64,000 bases of DNA. Origin: an uncultured Gammaproteobacteria bacterium. GTDB lineage: Bacteria; Pseudomonadota; Gammaproteobacteria; Steroidobacterales; GCA-2729495. The stretch covers positions 58,853 to 122,852 of the forward strand of contig CAKZWQ010000002.1 in the NCBI GenBank assembly GCA_937921935.1, read 5' to 3'. Position 1 is the first letter of the stretch. Each line of letters begins with the position of its first letter. The notes under the pieces were generated by a model, which saw only the letters and a list, made by a program, of their open reading frames with translations, had not been told where the DNA came from and made no database searches. Positions 1-8,238 of the stretch are shown here, piece by piece. Position numbers and translations under genes: made by a program.

Positions 1-71
1 TGGCCTTCCTGGCCGGGCTGTTTACCCTGAGTATGGTGTTGATCCAGCGAGGGGTCGGCATTCGCGACTGA
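1..71 (+). CDS. C-terminal tail of a membrane protein (partial)
   Basis: Only the last 22 codons are inside the window, in frame 3, ending with TGA at 69-71. The visible residues run AFLAGLFTLSMVLIQRG and look like a final transmembrane helix followed by a short, positively charged tail. This is enough to say integral membrane protein but not to assign a family. It lies 9 bp upstream of the SRAP gene on the same strand, so the two may be co-transcribed. Confidence 0.5.
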   Translation, partial: AFLAGLFTLSMVLIQRGVGIRD

Positions 72-80
72 GGTTCGGCG

Positions 81-743
81 ATGTGTGGTCGTTTCGCATT
101 TTTCTCACCGGTTGAAGCAGTCCAGTCCTGGTTTCCTGAGGCCCAACTGCCGGCCCTGAAGCCCCATTACAACCTTGCACCTTCTCAGGCGATCGCCGTG
201 CTGCGAGATACGCCCGATGCAGATCGGGAAGTTGCGCTGTTGCGTTGGGGGCTGGTGCCTTCGTGGGCCAAAGACCCGGCCATCGGTCATCGCCTGATCA
301 ACGCAAGGGCCGAAACCGTTGCCGAGAAACCTTCGTTTCGGGCGGCTTTTCGCCGACGCCGCTGCGTGATACTGGCTGATGGCTTTTACGAGTGGCAGCC
401 TCGGGAAAGCGAGGCGAAGCAGCCCTGGTTTATCCGCGCAGTCGATGGTGGTCCGTTATTGCTGGCGGGTATCTGGGAGCATTGGGAGCGGGGTGAAAAA
501 CCCCTGCAGACCTGCGCCATTATTACCCGACCCGCCAATGAGTTCATGCAGCCTGTCCATCAGCGCATGCCCGTGATGCTGTCCTTTCAGGGCCTGTCTG
601 CCTGGCTGCGGGCAGACGGCATCGAGGCAGCGAGTGCGCAACTGCTGCAGCAGTCACCGGAACTTGAAATGCACCCGGTCAGTCGGGCGGTGAATGATCC
701 TACCCATGACGGGCCAGACCTGATCCGGGCGGCTGTTGACTAG
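81..743 (+). CDS. SRAP-domain abasic-site protein (YedK/HMCES family)
   Basis: A 220-residue protein of the SRAP family (E. coli YedK, human HMCES). Family members form a stable thiazolidine crosslink with abasic sites in single-stranded DNA through Cys2 and so shield them from cleavage. The sequence starts MCGRF, so Cys2 becomes the N-terminal residue after removal of Met1, and the family block around INARAETVAEKPSF (about residues 73-86) is intact, as is the GFYEWQ block near residue 101 that carries the conserved glutamate. The C-terminal HPVSRAVN motif, which carries the conserved active-site histidine, is also present. Length matches YedK (222). No SOS box was recognised upstream; the ribosome site is weak. 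Family assignment is firm, role in this organism is inferred. Confidence 0.93.
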   Translation: MCGRFAFFSPVEAVQSWFPEAQLPALKPHYNLAPSQAIAVLRDTPDADREVALLRWGLVPSWAKDPAIGHRLINARAETVAEKPSFRAAFRRRRCVILADGFYEWQPRESEAKQPWFIRAVDGGPLLLAGIWEHWERGEKPLQTCAIITRPANEFMQPVHQRMPVMLSFQGLSAWLRADGIEAASAQLLQQSPELEMHPVSRAVNDPTHDGPDLIRAAVD

Positions 744-756
744 ATCGAGTTCGGCT

Positions 757-1425
757 TCAGCGGTCCAGGGAAAAACGCTCGCCCCGGTAGCTCAGGACCA
801 CACCGTTAGGCGTGATTTCATCGACGACCGGGCCTTCTTTCGTGCTTTCGCCCTGACGGTACTTGGCCATATTGATAAACACGAAACGGTCGCTGATTTG
901 CGCGCCATAGACGTGCATGTCCAGTCGCAAAGGCCTGATCTCCAGGCGTCCGTCCAGAACCAGTTGCTGCATGCTGGGCACGTCGTCTGTCACGCCGCTG
1001 GTCCCTGTTGATGCCGGGGCAGATGCTCGCGTCGGAGAGGACGGCGGCGCGGCGGGCGTTGGGGCGGGCCTGACAGCAGTTGCCGGTGCCTGCTCCACGG
1101 CCGGGCTGGCTATGTCCATCTCCGCTGCCAGGGAGCGTACGTCATCGCGCAGCACCGGCACCTGGGCAGGGCGCCGGGCAGGTGCCCGGGGAGCCGGCGG
1201 TACGGCGCTTTCCCGGACCACCCGCACGGGTTCGGGTTCATCCGTATCACGCAGCAGCAAGGCGGTAATCAGGACGGCGTTGACTGCGAGGATTGCAGCT
1301 ACCAGCAGTAACCATTTGCCTTTGTTTGCCGACGCTCGCTGATAACGCACATCGGCGATGCCTGGCGTCGCTTGTTGCTGACGCTCGTTCTCGCTTTTAC
1401 GCAGGGCATCGAGAATAAAAGACAT
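757..1425 (-). CDS. gspB: GspB-type general secretion pathway assembly protein
   Basis: A 222-residue bitopic inner-membrane protein. It begins MSFILDALRKSENER, the signature N-terminus of GspB/ExeB. A single transmembrane segment lies near residues 37-58 (WLLLVAAILAVNAVLITALL), followed by a long proline/alanine-rich periplasmic linker. A C-terminal T2SSB domain (about 150-222) contains LRLDMHVYGAQISDRFVFINM. GspB works with the ATPase GspA/ExeA to place the type II secretin in the outer membrane by remodelling peptidoglycan. It follows the ExeA gene with a 3-bp gap, so the two are an operon. No other secretion genes are in the window. Assignment is strong from both termini and the neighbour. 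Confidence 0.9.
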   Translation of the reverse strand: MSFILDALRKSENERQQQATPGIADVRYQRASANKGKWLLLVAAILAVNAVLITALLLRDTDEPEPVRVVRESAVPPAPRAPARRPAQVPVLRDDVRSLAAEMDIASPAVEQAPATAVRPAPTPAAPPSSPTRASAPASTGTSGVTDDVPSMQQLVLDGRLEIRPLRLDMHVYGAQISDRFVFINMAKYRQGESTKEGPVVDEITPNGVVLSYRGERFSLDR

Positions 1426-1428
1426 ACC

Positions 1429-3111
1429 TTAGTTCACCCGGGCCAGTCGCGGCCGGTCCTGTGCACCGAGGTCCGTATTCATCACGATCTGCGTATGATG
1501 GCCCACCAGGCCGTCGACAGTCAGCCGGCGTTCGCGCTGGTAGTCTTTAACCCGCTCTTCCAGACTTTGGTCAAACATGTCGGAGCCGACAGGCAGGGCG
1601 GGTTCGCCCTGAATGGTGCCGAGGGTTTTACGGATCCAGCGCACGTCGGGATCGCGCATACCCGGGAAGAAAGATTTCACGACGCCGATTTGCGGTCGCC
1701 ACAGCAGCAGATATTCGCCGAACCAGTAATCACCGAGTTCCTCCACGGCCACACGGAACTGCTGATCCTTGATGGTCAGCACCGCGTAGTTTTCGCCAAG
1801 ACCAGAGAGCACGACCTGATGCTGAGTGCCGCTGTCATCGCGCAGGGTCAGGATCACCGGGCGGTCCAGGCTGCGGACCTGGGACAGGGAGCCGCGCTGA
1901 AACAGGCAATACAGCTGATACTTTTCTGCCTGCTTGCAGGCCTGTTGCGGGCCCTTGGAGTAATCGGTATTCCACAGGCCAAACAGGGTATCGAAGGCCC
2001 GGTCCGTGCTGGTTCTCTCGGCATTCGCCGTCAGCATCGCCCCCAGGGCGATCAAGGGTTCATCGATGAGTTCGTCGGTACTGAGTTCCACCACCGGTGC
2101 CGGCTCGGAGCGCATCACTTCGGTCTCGACTGCCGGCACGGCCGGCATGGCAGGTGGGGCAGGCGGTGCACTGGCCTTTGTGGGTGCGGGATCGACGGTT
2201 TTTGCTGCGGGCATGAATAGCCAGGCAGCACCCGCCGCCGCCAGCACGAGCGCTGCGGCCAGAGGCAAGCCGAAGCGCCGCCAGCGGCCGCGCCGCACGC
2301 CCCTGCGACCATAAACTTCATCGGCCGCGCCGCGCACCAGGGTCGGCGTAACGACCCGGCTTTCCTGGGTGAAGGCGCCGAGCAGGGAGCGATCCGCGAT
2401 GACGTTAATGACCCGGGGTACGCCGTCGGATAGCCGGAACAGCTCGCGTTTGGCTGCTGTGCCAAAGATCTCGCCCACGGCACCGGCCACGCGCAGTCGG
2501 TGATCGATGTAGGCGGTGGTTTCCTCGCGGGTCAGGGGTTCCAGGTGATAGCGGCCGGTAATACGCTGCGCCAGTTGGCGCATGTCATTACGCGAGAGTA
2601 AATCTCTCAGCTCTTCCTGACCGATAAGAATGATCTGCAGCAGCTTTTGCTTGGCGGTCTCCAGGTTAGTCAGCAAGCGCACCTGCTCAAGTACATCAAC
2701 CCGAAGATTCTGAGCTTCATCGACGATCAGAATTGTTCGCCGGCCGCGGCCGTGATTACTCAGCAAGAAAGCGTTCAGCGCATTGGTCAGCGCTTTTATG
2801 CTGTCCTGGGCGGCAGGCAGCGGTACACCCAACTCTTCGCAGATCGCGCTGAGGAACTCGATGCGTGAGAGCTGCGGATTGAGAATCAGGGCGACGTCGG
2901 CGCCTTCGGGCAGTTGCTGCAACAGGCTGCGCACCAGGGTGGTCTTGCCGGTCCCCACTTCGCCCGTGAGCTGGATAAAGCCACCGCTCTCGTTCACGCC
3001 ATACAGCAGGTGCGCCAGACCTTCTGTATGACGCTCGCTCATAAAGAGGTAGCGCGGGTCAGGCGTAATTGAGAATGGCTTTTCGTTCAGGCCGAAGAAA
3101 CTGGTGTACAT
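1429..3111 (-). CDS. exeA: ExeA/GspA-type AAA ATPase with peptidoglycan-binding domain
   Basis: A 560-residue inner-membrane ATPase. The N-terminus MYTSFFGLNEKPFSI is characteristic of ExeA/GspA. An AAA domain fills about residues 1-270 with Walker A GEVGTGKTT near 51 and Walker B ILIVDEAQNL near 127. One transmembrane helix lies at roughly 280-300. The periplasmic half contains a C39-peptidase-like stretch (about 370-470) and ends with a PG_binding_1 domain holding DYQRERRLTVDGLVG. ExeA uses ATP to help ExeB assemble the secretin across the cell wall. It is the first gene of the exeA-gspB unit, with a TAGAAT -10-like hexamer and a small palindrome just upstream. Length matches Aeromonas ExeA (547). 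Confidence 0.92.
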   Translation of the reverse strand: MYTSFFGLNEKPFSITPDPRYLFMSERHTEGLAHLLYGVNESGGFIQLTGEVGTGKTTLVRSLLQQLPEGADVALILNPQLSRIEFLSAICEELGVPLPAAQDSIKALTNALNAFLLSNHGRGRRTILIVDEAQNLRVDVLEQVRLLTNLETAKQKLLQIILIGQEELRDLLSRNDMRQLAQRITGRYHLEPLTREETTAYIDHRLRVAGAVGEIFGTAAKRELFRLSDGVPRVINVIADRSLLGAFTQESRVVTPTLVRGAADEVYGRRGVRRGRWRRFGLPLAAALVLAAAGAAWLFMPAAKTVDPAPTKASAPPAPPAMPAVPAVETEVMRSEPAPVVELSTDELIDEPLIALGAMLTANAERTSTDRAFDTLFGLWNTDYSKGPQQACKQAEKYQLYCLFQRGSLSQVRSLDRPVILTLRDDSGTQHQVVLSGLGENYAVLTIKDQQFRVAVEELGDYWFGEYLLLWRPQIGVVKSFFPGMRDPDVRWIRKTLGTIQGEPALPVGSDMFDQSLEERVKDYQRERRLTVDGLVGHHTQIVMNTDLGAQDRPRLARVN

Positions 3112-3124
3112 GGCGCTACTGGCG

Positions 3125-3144
3125 ACAACCTGGTTGTTATTCTA
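3125..3144 (-). promoter_or_regulatory. Candidate exeA promoter -10 with overlapping palindrome
   Basis: On the minus strand TAGAAT (3144-3139) is a 5/6 match to a sigma-70 -10 box, 28 bp before the exeA start codon. Directly downstream, around the expected transcription start, is the perfect 13-bp palindrome ACAACC-T-GGTTGT (3125-3137), a possible operator. No convincing -35 was found. Seen in sequence; function is inferred. Confidence 0.35.
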
Positions 3145-3156
3145 GAGGGTCGATGG

Positions 3157-3180
3157 CCGGCTCGCATGAGCGCGAGCCGG
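3157..3180 (-). terminator. Hairpin after ispA (no U-tract)
   Basis: Nine-base-pair GC-rich stem, CCGGCTCGC paired with GCGAGCCGG around the loop ATGAGC, immediately after the ispA stop codon. There is no run of U on the minus strand, so it may be a 3'-end stabiliser or part of a Rho-dependent end and not a classic intrinsic terminator. Confidence 0.4.
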
Positions 3181-3181
3181 A

Positions 3182-4072
3182 CTAATGGTCACGCTCGACA
3201 ATGAGCCGGGCCAGGTAGGTCAGATAGTCTGCCCGGGACCCGAAGCTGTCCAGTTCATGCAGCGCGGCAGCCAGTAATTCCGCCACCCGCGCCCGGGCCT
3301 GCTCCATGCCGAAAAGGGCTGGGTAGGTGGCCTTGGAACGGGCCTCGTCCGCGCCCTGCTGCTTGCCTATGACCTCCGTTTCCCCCTCCACGTCGAGGAT
3401 GTCATCGCGAATCTGGAAGGCCAGGCCCAGGTAGTCAGAGAAGCGTTCCAGAGCATGGGTTCCGTCCAGGTCCGGCCGCGGCGGGCAGGCGGCTGCCGAC
3501 ATGATGCTCGTGCGCAGCAGGCGCCCGGTTTTCAGCCGGTACATGTGCTCCAGTTCAGCGGCCTCCAGGCGATTGCCTTCAGAGGCCAGATCAATGGCCT
3601 GGCCGCCCGTCATGCCCTCAGAGCCGCAGGCTTCGGCCAGGATGTGGACCAGCGCAACCTGGGTGTCGGCATAGGGCACCAGGGCCGGGTCCGTGCACAG
3701 CACGTCAAATGCCAGGGGTTGCAAGGCGTCGGCCGCCAGGATCGCCGTGGCTTCATCAAAAGCCTTGTGGGTGGTGGGCCGGCCGCGGCGCAGGTCATCG
3801 TTATCCATGGCCGGCAGGTCATCGTGAACCAGGGAAAAGGCGTGCATTAGCTCAATGGCGACGGCCGGAGCATCCAGCAAGGCAGGATCGGTGCCCAGGG
3901 CCTCGCCGGCCGCATAGACCAGCAGCGGCCGGATGCGCTTGCCGCCCCCCAGCACGGAATAGCGCATGGCTTCGTGCAGACGGTGCGGGGGAATCTCCAG
4001 CGCTGGCAGCCAGCGGTCCAGCGCTGCCTCGATTCGTGCCTGGTATTCGTCTGTTTTGCTCGCGCCGTCCAT
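3182..4072 (-). CDS. ispA: Polyprenyl (farnesyl/geranylgeranyl) diphosphate synthase
   Basis: A trans-prenyltransferase that condenses IPP with allylic diphosphates to give FPP or GGPP. The first aspartate-rich motif reads DDLPAMDNDDLRRG and the second DDILDVEGE, both complete, with GGKRIRP near the N-terminus binding IPP. The ORF track starts at 4129; I prefer MDGASKTDEYQ at 4072 because the extra 19 residues do not resemble the family, and this gives 296 residues (E. coli IspA 299). Unlike enteric bacteria, xseB and dxs are not adjacent; the gene is instead divergent from mevalonate-pathway genes, so its substrate probably comes from that route. Product chain length cannot be fixed by eye. 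Confidence 0.92.
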   Translation of the reverse strand: MDGASKTDEYQARIEAALDRWLPALEIPPHRLHEAMRYSVLGGGKRIRPLLVYAAGEALGTDPALLDAPAVAIELMHAFSLVHDDLPAMDNDDLRRGRPTTHKAFDEATAILAADALQPLAFDVLCTDPALVPYADTQVALVHILAEACGSEGMTGGQAIDLASEGNRLEAAELEHMYRLKTGRLLRTSIMSAAACPPRPDLDGTHALERFSDYLGLAFQIRDDILDVEGETEVIGKQQGADEARSKATYPALFGMEQARARVAELLAAALHELDSFGSRADYLTYLARLIVERDH

Positions 4073-4151
4073 TTTTCGCCTGTTGTCCAACGGGGCGCAA
4101 AGCATAGTCGCATCGAGGCTAGCCACCAAACGGCCGTCGCTGGGGGCCGCT

Positions 4152-4157
4152 TATAAT
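4152..4157 (+). promoter_or_regulatory. Candidate -10 box for the mvaD-phosphomevalonate kinase operon
   Basis: A perfect TATAAT lies 32 bp upstream of the mvaD start codon in the ispA/mvaD divergent gap. No good -35 box stands 16-18 bp upstream, so activity may need an activator. Seen in sequence; use as a promoter is inferred. Confidence 0.45.
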
Positions 4158-4189
4158 GCCGGCCCTGCTCCTGAAGTCCGCTGTCCCTT

Positions 4190-5170
4190 ATGCCGAAATC
4201 GAGCGCCACCGCTGTCGCCCATCCCAACATTGCCCTGATCAAGTATTGGGGCAAACGCGAGCAGGCGAGCAATCTGCCTGCCGTTGGCTCCCTGTCCATC
4301 ACCCTGGATGCGCTGCGTACCCGCACAACGGTGTCCTTCGACAGCAGCCTTGCGGCAGACCGACTGATCCTGAACGGTGCCGCCGCGCCCGCCGAGCAGC
4401 CGCGCCTGATCAGTTGCCTGAATGCCTTGCGGGCCCTAGCCGGCAGCCAGGACTCGGCCCTGGTAGAGAGCGTCAATGACTTTCCCACGGGTGCCGGGCT
4501 GGCCTCGTCCGCGTCGGGCTATGCCGCCCTGGCGGTTGCCGGCGCCGCCGCCCTTGGCCTGGACCCCAGGGATCCGCGGCTTGAAGAGGTGGCGCGCATC
4601 GGTTCGGGTTCGGCGCCGCGCTCCCTGTTCGGTGGTTTCGTCTTGCTGAACAATACGCCGTCGGGTACCCACTGCAGTTGCCTGCAGCCGCCCCAGGACT
4701 GGCCGCTGCAGGTGGTGGTGGCCGTCACCTCGGAGGCCGGCAAGGCAGTCAGTTCGCGCGATGGCATGACGGACAGTCAGCACACTTCGCCGTATTACCC
4801 GGCCTGGGTAGAGACTCATGAGGCCGACCTGAGCCAGGCTCAGGCGTTCATCGCACAACGCGACTTTCTCGGGCTGGCGGAACTGGCCGAACACAATTGC
4901 CTGAAGATGCATGCGGTGATGCTCACCACGCGTCCGGCCCTGGTTTACTGGTCGCCGGTTACCCTGGCCTGTATGCAGAAGGTGCAGGAATTGCGCGCCG
5001 CTGGCATCCCGGTCTTCTTCACCATCGATGCGGGACCGCAGCTTAAGGCCGTGTGTTTGCCCGAAGCTGCCGACGAGGTGGCCGCGGCCCTGGCGGCGGT
5101 GCCGGGCGTGCTGCGCCTGATACCCGGCGGCCTGGGCGAAGGCGCACGAGTGATTCCTGCCGATGGTTGA
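4190..5170 (+). CDS. mvaD: Diphosphomevalonate decarboxylase
   Basis: A GHMP-superfamily enzyme of 326 residues that performs the ATP-dependent decarboxylation of mevalonate diphosphate to isopentenyl diphosphate, the last step of the classical mevalonate route. Diagnostic are AHPNIALIKYWGKR at the N-terminus and the phosphate-binding loop FPTGAGLASSASGYAALA near residues 98-115. The conserved SRDGM (about 188) and FTIDAGPQLKAVC (about 280) blocks follow. The start ATG fits the family N-terminus. It overlaps the following kinase by 8 bp, indicating translational coupling. Close paralogues that act on mevalonate-3-phosphate exist in archaea, but the KYWGKR motif favours the standard enzyme. 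Confidence 0.93.
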   Translation: MPKSSATAVAHPNIALIKYWGKREQASNLPAVGSLSITLDALRTRTTVSFDSSLAADRLILNGAAAPAEQPRLISCLNALRALAGSQDSALVESVNDFPTGAGLASSASGYAALAVAGAAALGLDPRDPRLEEVARIGSGSAPRSLFGGFVLLNNTPSGTHCSCLQPPQDWPLQVVVAVTSEAGKAVSSRDGMTDSQHTSPYYPAWVETHEADLSQAQAFIAQRDFLGLAELAEHNCLKMHAVMLTTRPALVYWSPVTLACMQKVQELRAAGIPVFFTIDAGPQLKAVCLPEAADEVAAALAAVPGVLRLIPGGLGEGARVIPADG

Positions 5171-6203
5171 AGGCCAGGCCCCCGGCAAGCTATTGCTGAC
5201 CGGCGAGTATGCGGTGCTCAGGGGCGCGCCCGCCGTCGCCCTGGCAATGGGCGGGCCGGCCCGGGCCCGCGTCAGTCAGGCCGTTGCCGGCGAGTTTCGC
5301 GACGCCCAGGGTGACCAGACCTGGCCCTATAGTCTGGGGCAGGGAGACGGCGTTCACTGGCACGCCGGCGATCCGGGTCAGGCCGGGCGCCTGCCGGCGG
5401 CCGTGCTGGCCGAGTGCCTGCGTCGCTGGCCGACGCCGCTGCAGTCCCAGCCCCTGGCCCTGGAGCTAGATACCTCGGCATTTCGTCGCCTGGATGCCGA
5501 CGGCGCACCACTGAAATTTGGCCTGGGCTCCAGCGCCGCCCTGGTTGTCGCCCTGACCGGTGCCGTGGTGTCTGCGCTGAATATTGATGCCACGCCTGCC
5601 CAGCTGCGTGACTGTTGCCTGGATGCTCATCGCGCCTTTCAAGGCGGGCAGGGGAGCGGCGTTGATGTGCTGACCGCCCTGCAGGGTGGCTTGTTGCTGA
5701 TGGCAGATTCGGTTTCGCGGCCCGTGCCCATTGGCTGGCCCGCTGACCTGCACCTGGTAACCGTGTGGACAGGCCATTCAGCATCGACGCCGGCCCTGAT
5801 TAAGCAGTTCGACGTCTTTGCGCAGCAGCATGCGCAAGCTTTTGCCGACTGTCTGGCACAACTGGTTACGGCGGCACATGAGGCTGCGGGTGCATGGCGC
5901 AGCGGCGTGTCCGGGAAAATACTGGCGGCCGTGCAGAACTATGCCGACGCGTTGCGCGCGCTGGATGTGCAGGGTGATATCGGCATCTGGACGCGCGAGC
6001 ATGAAACCCTGGCAGATCTTGCCGCGTCGAACGGGGCAATCTACAAATCTTCCGGCGCGGGTGGCGGCGACCTGGGCTATGCCCTTAGCGATTCAGCCGA
6101 GGCGGCGGCGGCGCTTACCGAAGCAATGACGACGGCGGGTTTTCATGTGCTGCCCGCAACGCCTCAGGCGGTGGCGGGACTAGTGGTGACAACAGAAGCC
6201 TGA
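5163..6203 (+). CDS. Phosphomevalonate kinase (GHMP family)
   Basis: A 346-residue GHMP kinase. The N-terminus APGKLLLTGEYAVLRGAPAVALA binds substrate, the ATP loop is KFGLGSSAALVVAL (about residues 118-131), and the third motif is KSSGAGGGDLGYAL near 296. The GSGVDV and SSGAGGGD blocks resemble phosphomevalonate kinases more than mevalonate kinases, and the 8-bp overlap with diphosphomevalonate decarboxylase places it one step upstream: phosphomevalonate plus ATP to diphosphomevalonate. Mevalonate kinase itself is not visible in this window, so assignment as mevalonate kinase cannot be wholly excluded. Convergent with mvaS, 11 bp away. Confidence 0.78.
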   Translation: MVEGQAPGKLLLTGEYAVLRGAPAVALAMGGPARARVSQAVAGEFRDAQGDQTWPYSLGQGDGVHWHAGDPGQAGRLPAAVLAECLRRWPTPLQSQPLALELDTSAFRRLDADGAPLKFGLGSSAALVVALTGAVVSALNIDATPAQLRDCCLDAHRAFQGGQGSGVDVLTALQGGLLLMADSVSRPVPIGWPADLHLVTVWTGHSASTPALIKQFDVFAQQHAQAFADCLAQLVTAAHEAAGAWRSGVSGKILAAVQNYADALRALDVQGDIGIWTREHETLADLAASNGAIYKSSGAGGGDLGYALSDSAEAAAALTEAMTTAGFHVLPATPQAVAGLVVTTEA

Positions 6204-6214
6204 AGGCCGCCGGC

Positions 6215-7684
6215 TTACTGCACGTAGCGGTAGTACTCGATGCCGGCATCCTGAAATGGTCCGGCGGATTCCTGGCCGATGCGATCCACCACGAATTCGG
6301 CGCGGGGTTCGTAGGGAATGGAGCCGCGCCGGGGGCGTTGCCCGCGAAGTTCTATGTACTGGTCGAAACTGAGGTCGATCCTGGGCGACAGGGCCGCGTC
6401 GAAGTCGATCTGCACCGCCGCCTTTTCCCAGCCGGGCACCATGGTCATGGGCAGCACTTCAGCTGCATCACCGCTGCCATAACCCACCAGCAGAACTTCC
6501 TCGCCCGCCAGCTTGACGCCCTGCTCGGCGCCTTCGGCGAGCCCGGCGGCGAGCCAGGCAGGCAGGGCAGCGGTATACAGGTTGCCCATTTCGCACATGG
6601 CTTGCGCACCCAGTTGCATGCGTCCCTGGATGACATCGCGAAAGGTATCGGTCTTGCGGAAACTGCGCATGACCCGCAGGGACAGCGGAAAGATTTCTTC
6701 GGTAATGCGGTCGCTCACGGCGAAATCCATCAACCGCGGCCGGCGTTTCAGTTCGTCCAGAACGTCGGCGGCGTCGATGCCCGCACTGTGACAGTAGCCA
6801 CCGAGTTCTTCGAGATCTGTCTCGTCGCCATGAGCGAGGGCAAACAGATAGGCCATGGACCAGCCTGTTTCCGGCATCCGGTGATAGGGGCGGTGCATGA
6901 ATACGGCCTGCAGGGAGCGCAGGTAGTCGATGGCGCGGAAACCGCGGCGACCGTACATATCCTCCAGTGCCCGCTGCATTTCATCCACATAGCAGCCGGT
7001 AGAGTACTTGCCGTTGAATACCGGGATGTCGACGAATTCCGGACTTGCCCCGGTGCCGTTGCGGTTAATCAGCGGCTTGCGAAAATCCACGCCGCGATAG
7101 TCTGACGCGGTGCCCGACTGCGACGGGTTAAGAATTCCGATGGCGGGATCACGCTCCAGCAACGCTGCCACCGCGCCCGCACCCTGGGTTGGTTCTCCGC
7201 TGCTGCCGCGGGAATACAGTGCTTTGTCCGTGCTCACCACGATGGCGACCGAGTCTTCGCCGTCTGTCGCCAGGAATCGCAGGGCATTCTTGATTCCGTA
7301 GACACCACCCAGGCAAGCGTGCTTGAACTCTGGCACTTCGCAGTGACGTGATAGCGGAGCGCGACCTTCTGCCAGCAAGGCGCTATCGACCATGCCCTTG
7401 ATAATGACGGCGCCGGCTGAATTGTCTGTGCTCGACTCCGTCCCCAGGGCCAGGTAGCGGACGCGGGAGGTATCGACATCGTAATTGCGAATGAGCCGGA
7501 GCACGGCATTGGCTGCCATGGTGTAAATGCTCTGGTCCGGGCCCACTAGCCGAAAGCCGGTACCGACAACCTTGCGAATCTTGTCCCAGTCAGCACCGGT
7601 CCAATGGCACCAGGCGCGCAGGTCTACCCGATAAGGGGGAACGTAGACAGCGAGTCCGCTAATGCCTGTGGCTGGAATGCTCAT
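6215..7684 (-). CDS. mvaS: Hydroxymethylglutaryl-CoA synthase
   Basis: A 489-residue thiolase-superfamily enzyme that joins acetoacetyl-CoA and acetyl-CoA to HMG-CoA, the committed entry to the mevalonate pathway. The nucleophile lies in EFKHACLGGVYGIKNAL (Cys124), the general base glutamate in GTESSTDNSAG (Glu83), and MHRPYHRMP supplies the conserved histidine. The family start GISGLAVYVPPYRVDL matches the chosen ATG. It is longer than the ~390-residue enzymes of Gram-positive bacteria, the extra length being mainly C-terminal. Transcribed toward the decarboxylase/kinase pair. HMG-CoA reductase, the next step, is not in this window. Confidence 0.92.
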   Translation of the reverse strand: MSIPATGISGLAVYVPPYRVDLRAWCHWTGADWDKIRKVVGTGFRLVGPDQSIYTMAANAVLRLIRNYDVDTSRVRYLALGTESSTDNSAGAVIIKGMVDSALLAEGRAPLSRHCEVPEFKHACLGGVYGIKNALRFLATDGEDSVAIVVSTDKALYSRGSSGEPTQGAGAVAALLERDPAIGILNPSQSGTASDYRGVDFRKPLINRNGTGASPEFVDIPVFNGKYSTGCYVDEMQRALEDMYGRRGFRAIDYLRSLQAVFMHRPYHRMPETGWSMAYLFALAHGDETDLEELGGYCHSAGIDAADVLDELKRRPRLMDFAVSDRITEEIFPLSLRVMRSFRKTDTFRDVIQGRMQLGAQAMCEMGNLYTAALPAWLAAGLAEGAEQGVKLAGEEVLLVGYGSGDAAEVLPMTMVPGWEKAAVQIDFDAALSPRIDLSFDQYIELRGQRPRRGSIPYEPRAEFVVDRIGQESAGPFQDAGIEYYRYVQ

Positions 7685-7704
7685 AAACCCACTGGGGCCC
7701 GGGG

Positions 7705-8184
7705 CTACTCGACCGTAATACTAATTACGCTGGACATGATCGGCGGATCATGGGGCACGTGATTACCGTCGCCCAGCACCAGCTGCAAGCTGTGTGTGCC
7801 GGGGGCGAGTTCCAGCGTGGTTTCTGTCTGTCCTTTGCCGTAGTGCAAATGCTGGGCATCTTTGGGCACTGGCATGGACGGGTCAGCGAGTTCGGTATCC
7901 ACCAGCAGATGATGGTGGCCGCTGTTCGCTGCCATATCGCCGGCAGCTGTGACGCTGACGCCACTGACGCCAAACTTCACCGTGACCGGCGAGGTCACGG
8001 TCGTGCCATTCATGGGCGTGATGAAGAACACGGCCGCTCCGGGTGGTGCGGGTGAGCGCGGCATGGCAACGGGCGCCGAGTCAGGCGCCTGGGCGGCGGT
8101 CTCGGAAGGGGGTTCTTGCTGTCCGCAGGATTGCAGCGCAAGGGCCACGCCGCAGAGAAAAATAGCGGTGGCGAGCTGTTTCAT
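7705..8184 (-). CDS. DUF4399-type lipoprotein
   Basis: A 159-residue predicted lipoprotein. The signal peptide MKQLATAIFLCGVALALQSC ends in a plausible lipobox with Cys20 as lipidation site, followed by a short low-complexity linker. The rest carries the DUF4399 pattern: FFITPMNGTTVTSPVTVKFG, then GHHHLLVD, then LQLVLGDGNHVPHDPPI. The clustered histidines (GHHH, NHVPH) suggest metal binding, but no function is established for the family. It lies 20 bp downstream of nothing obvious on its strand and 21 bp upstream of mvaS, so it could be co-transcribed with mvaS. Confidence 0.8.
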   Translation of the reverse strand: MKQLATAIFLCGVALALQSCGQQEPPSETAAQAPDSAPVAMPRSPAPPGAAVFFITPMNGTTVTSPVTVKFGVSGVSVTAAGDMAANSGHHHLLVDTELADPSMPVPKDAQHLHYGKGQTETTLELAPGTHSLQLVLGDGNHVPHDPPIMSSVISITVE

Positions 8185-8238
8185 GGGTAGGTTCGCGTTG
8201 CCCTAAAGCAACGATGTTAGCGCACCGTTACCCCAGTG

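Noticed and set aside
1372-2220. 282-codon plus-strand ORF opposite exeA
   Set aside because: Shadow of ExeA; no coherent domain.
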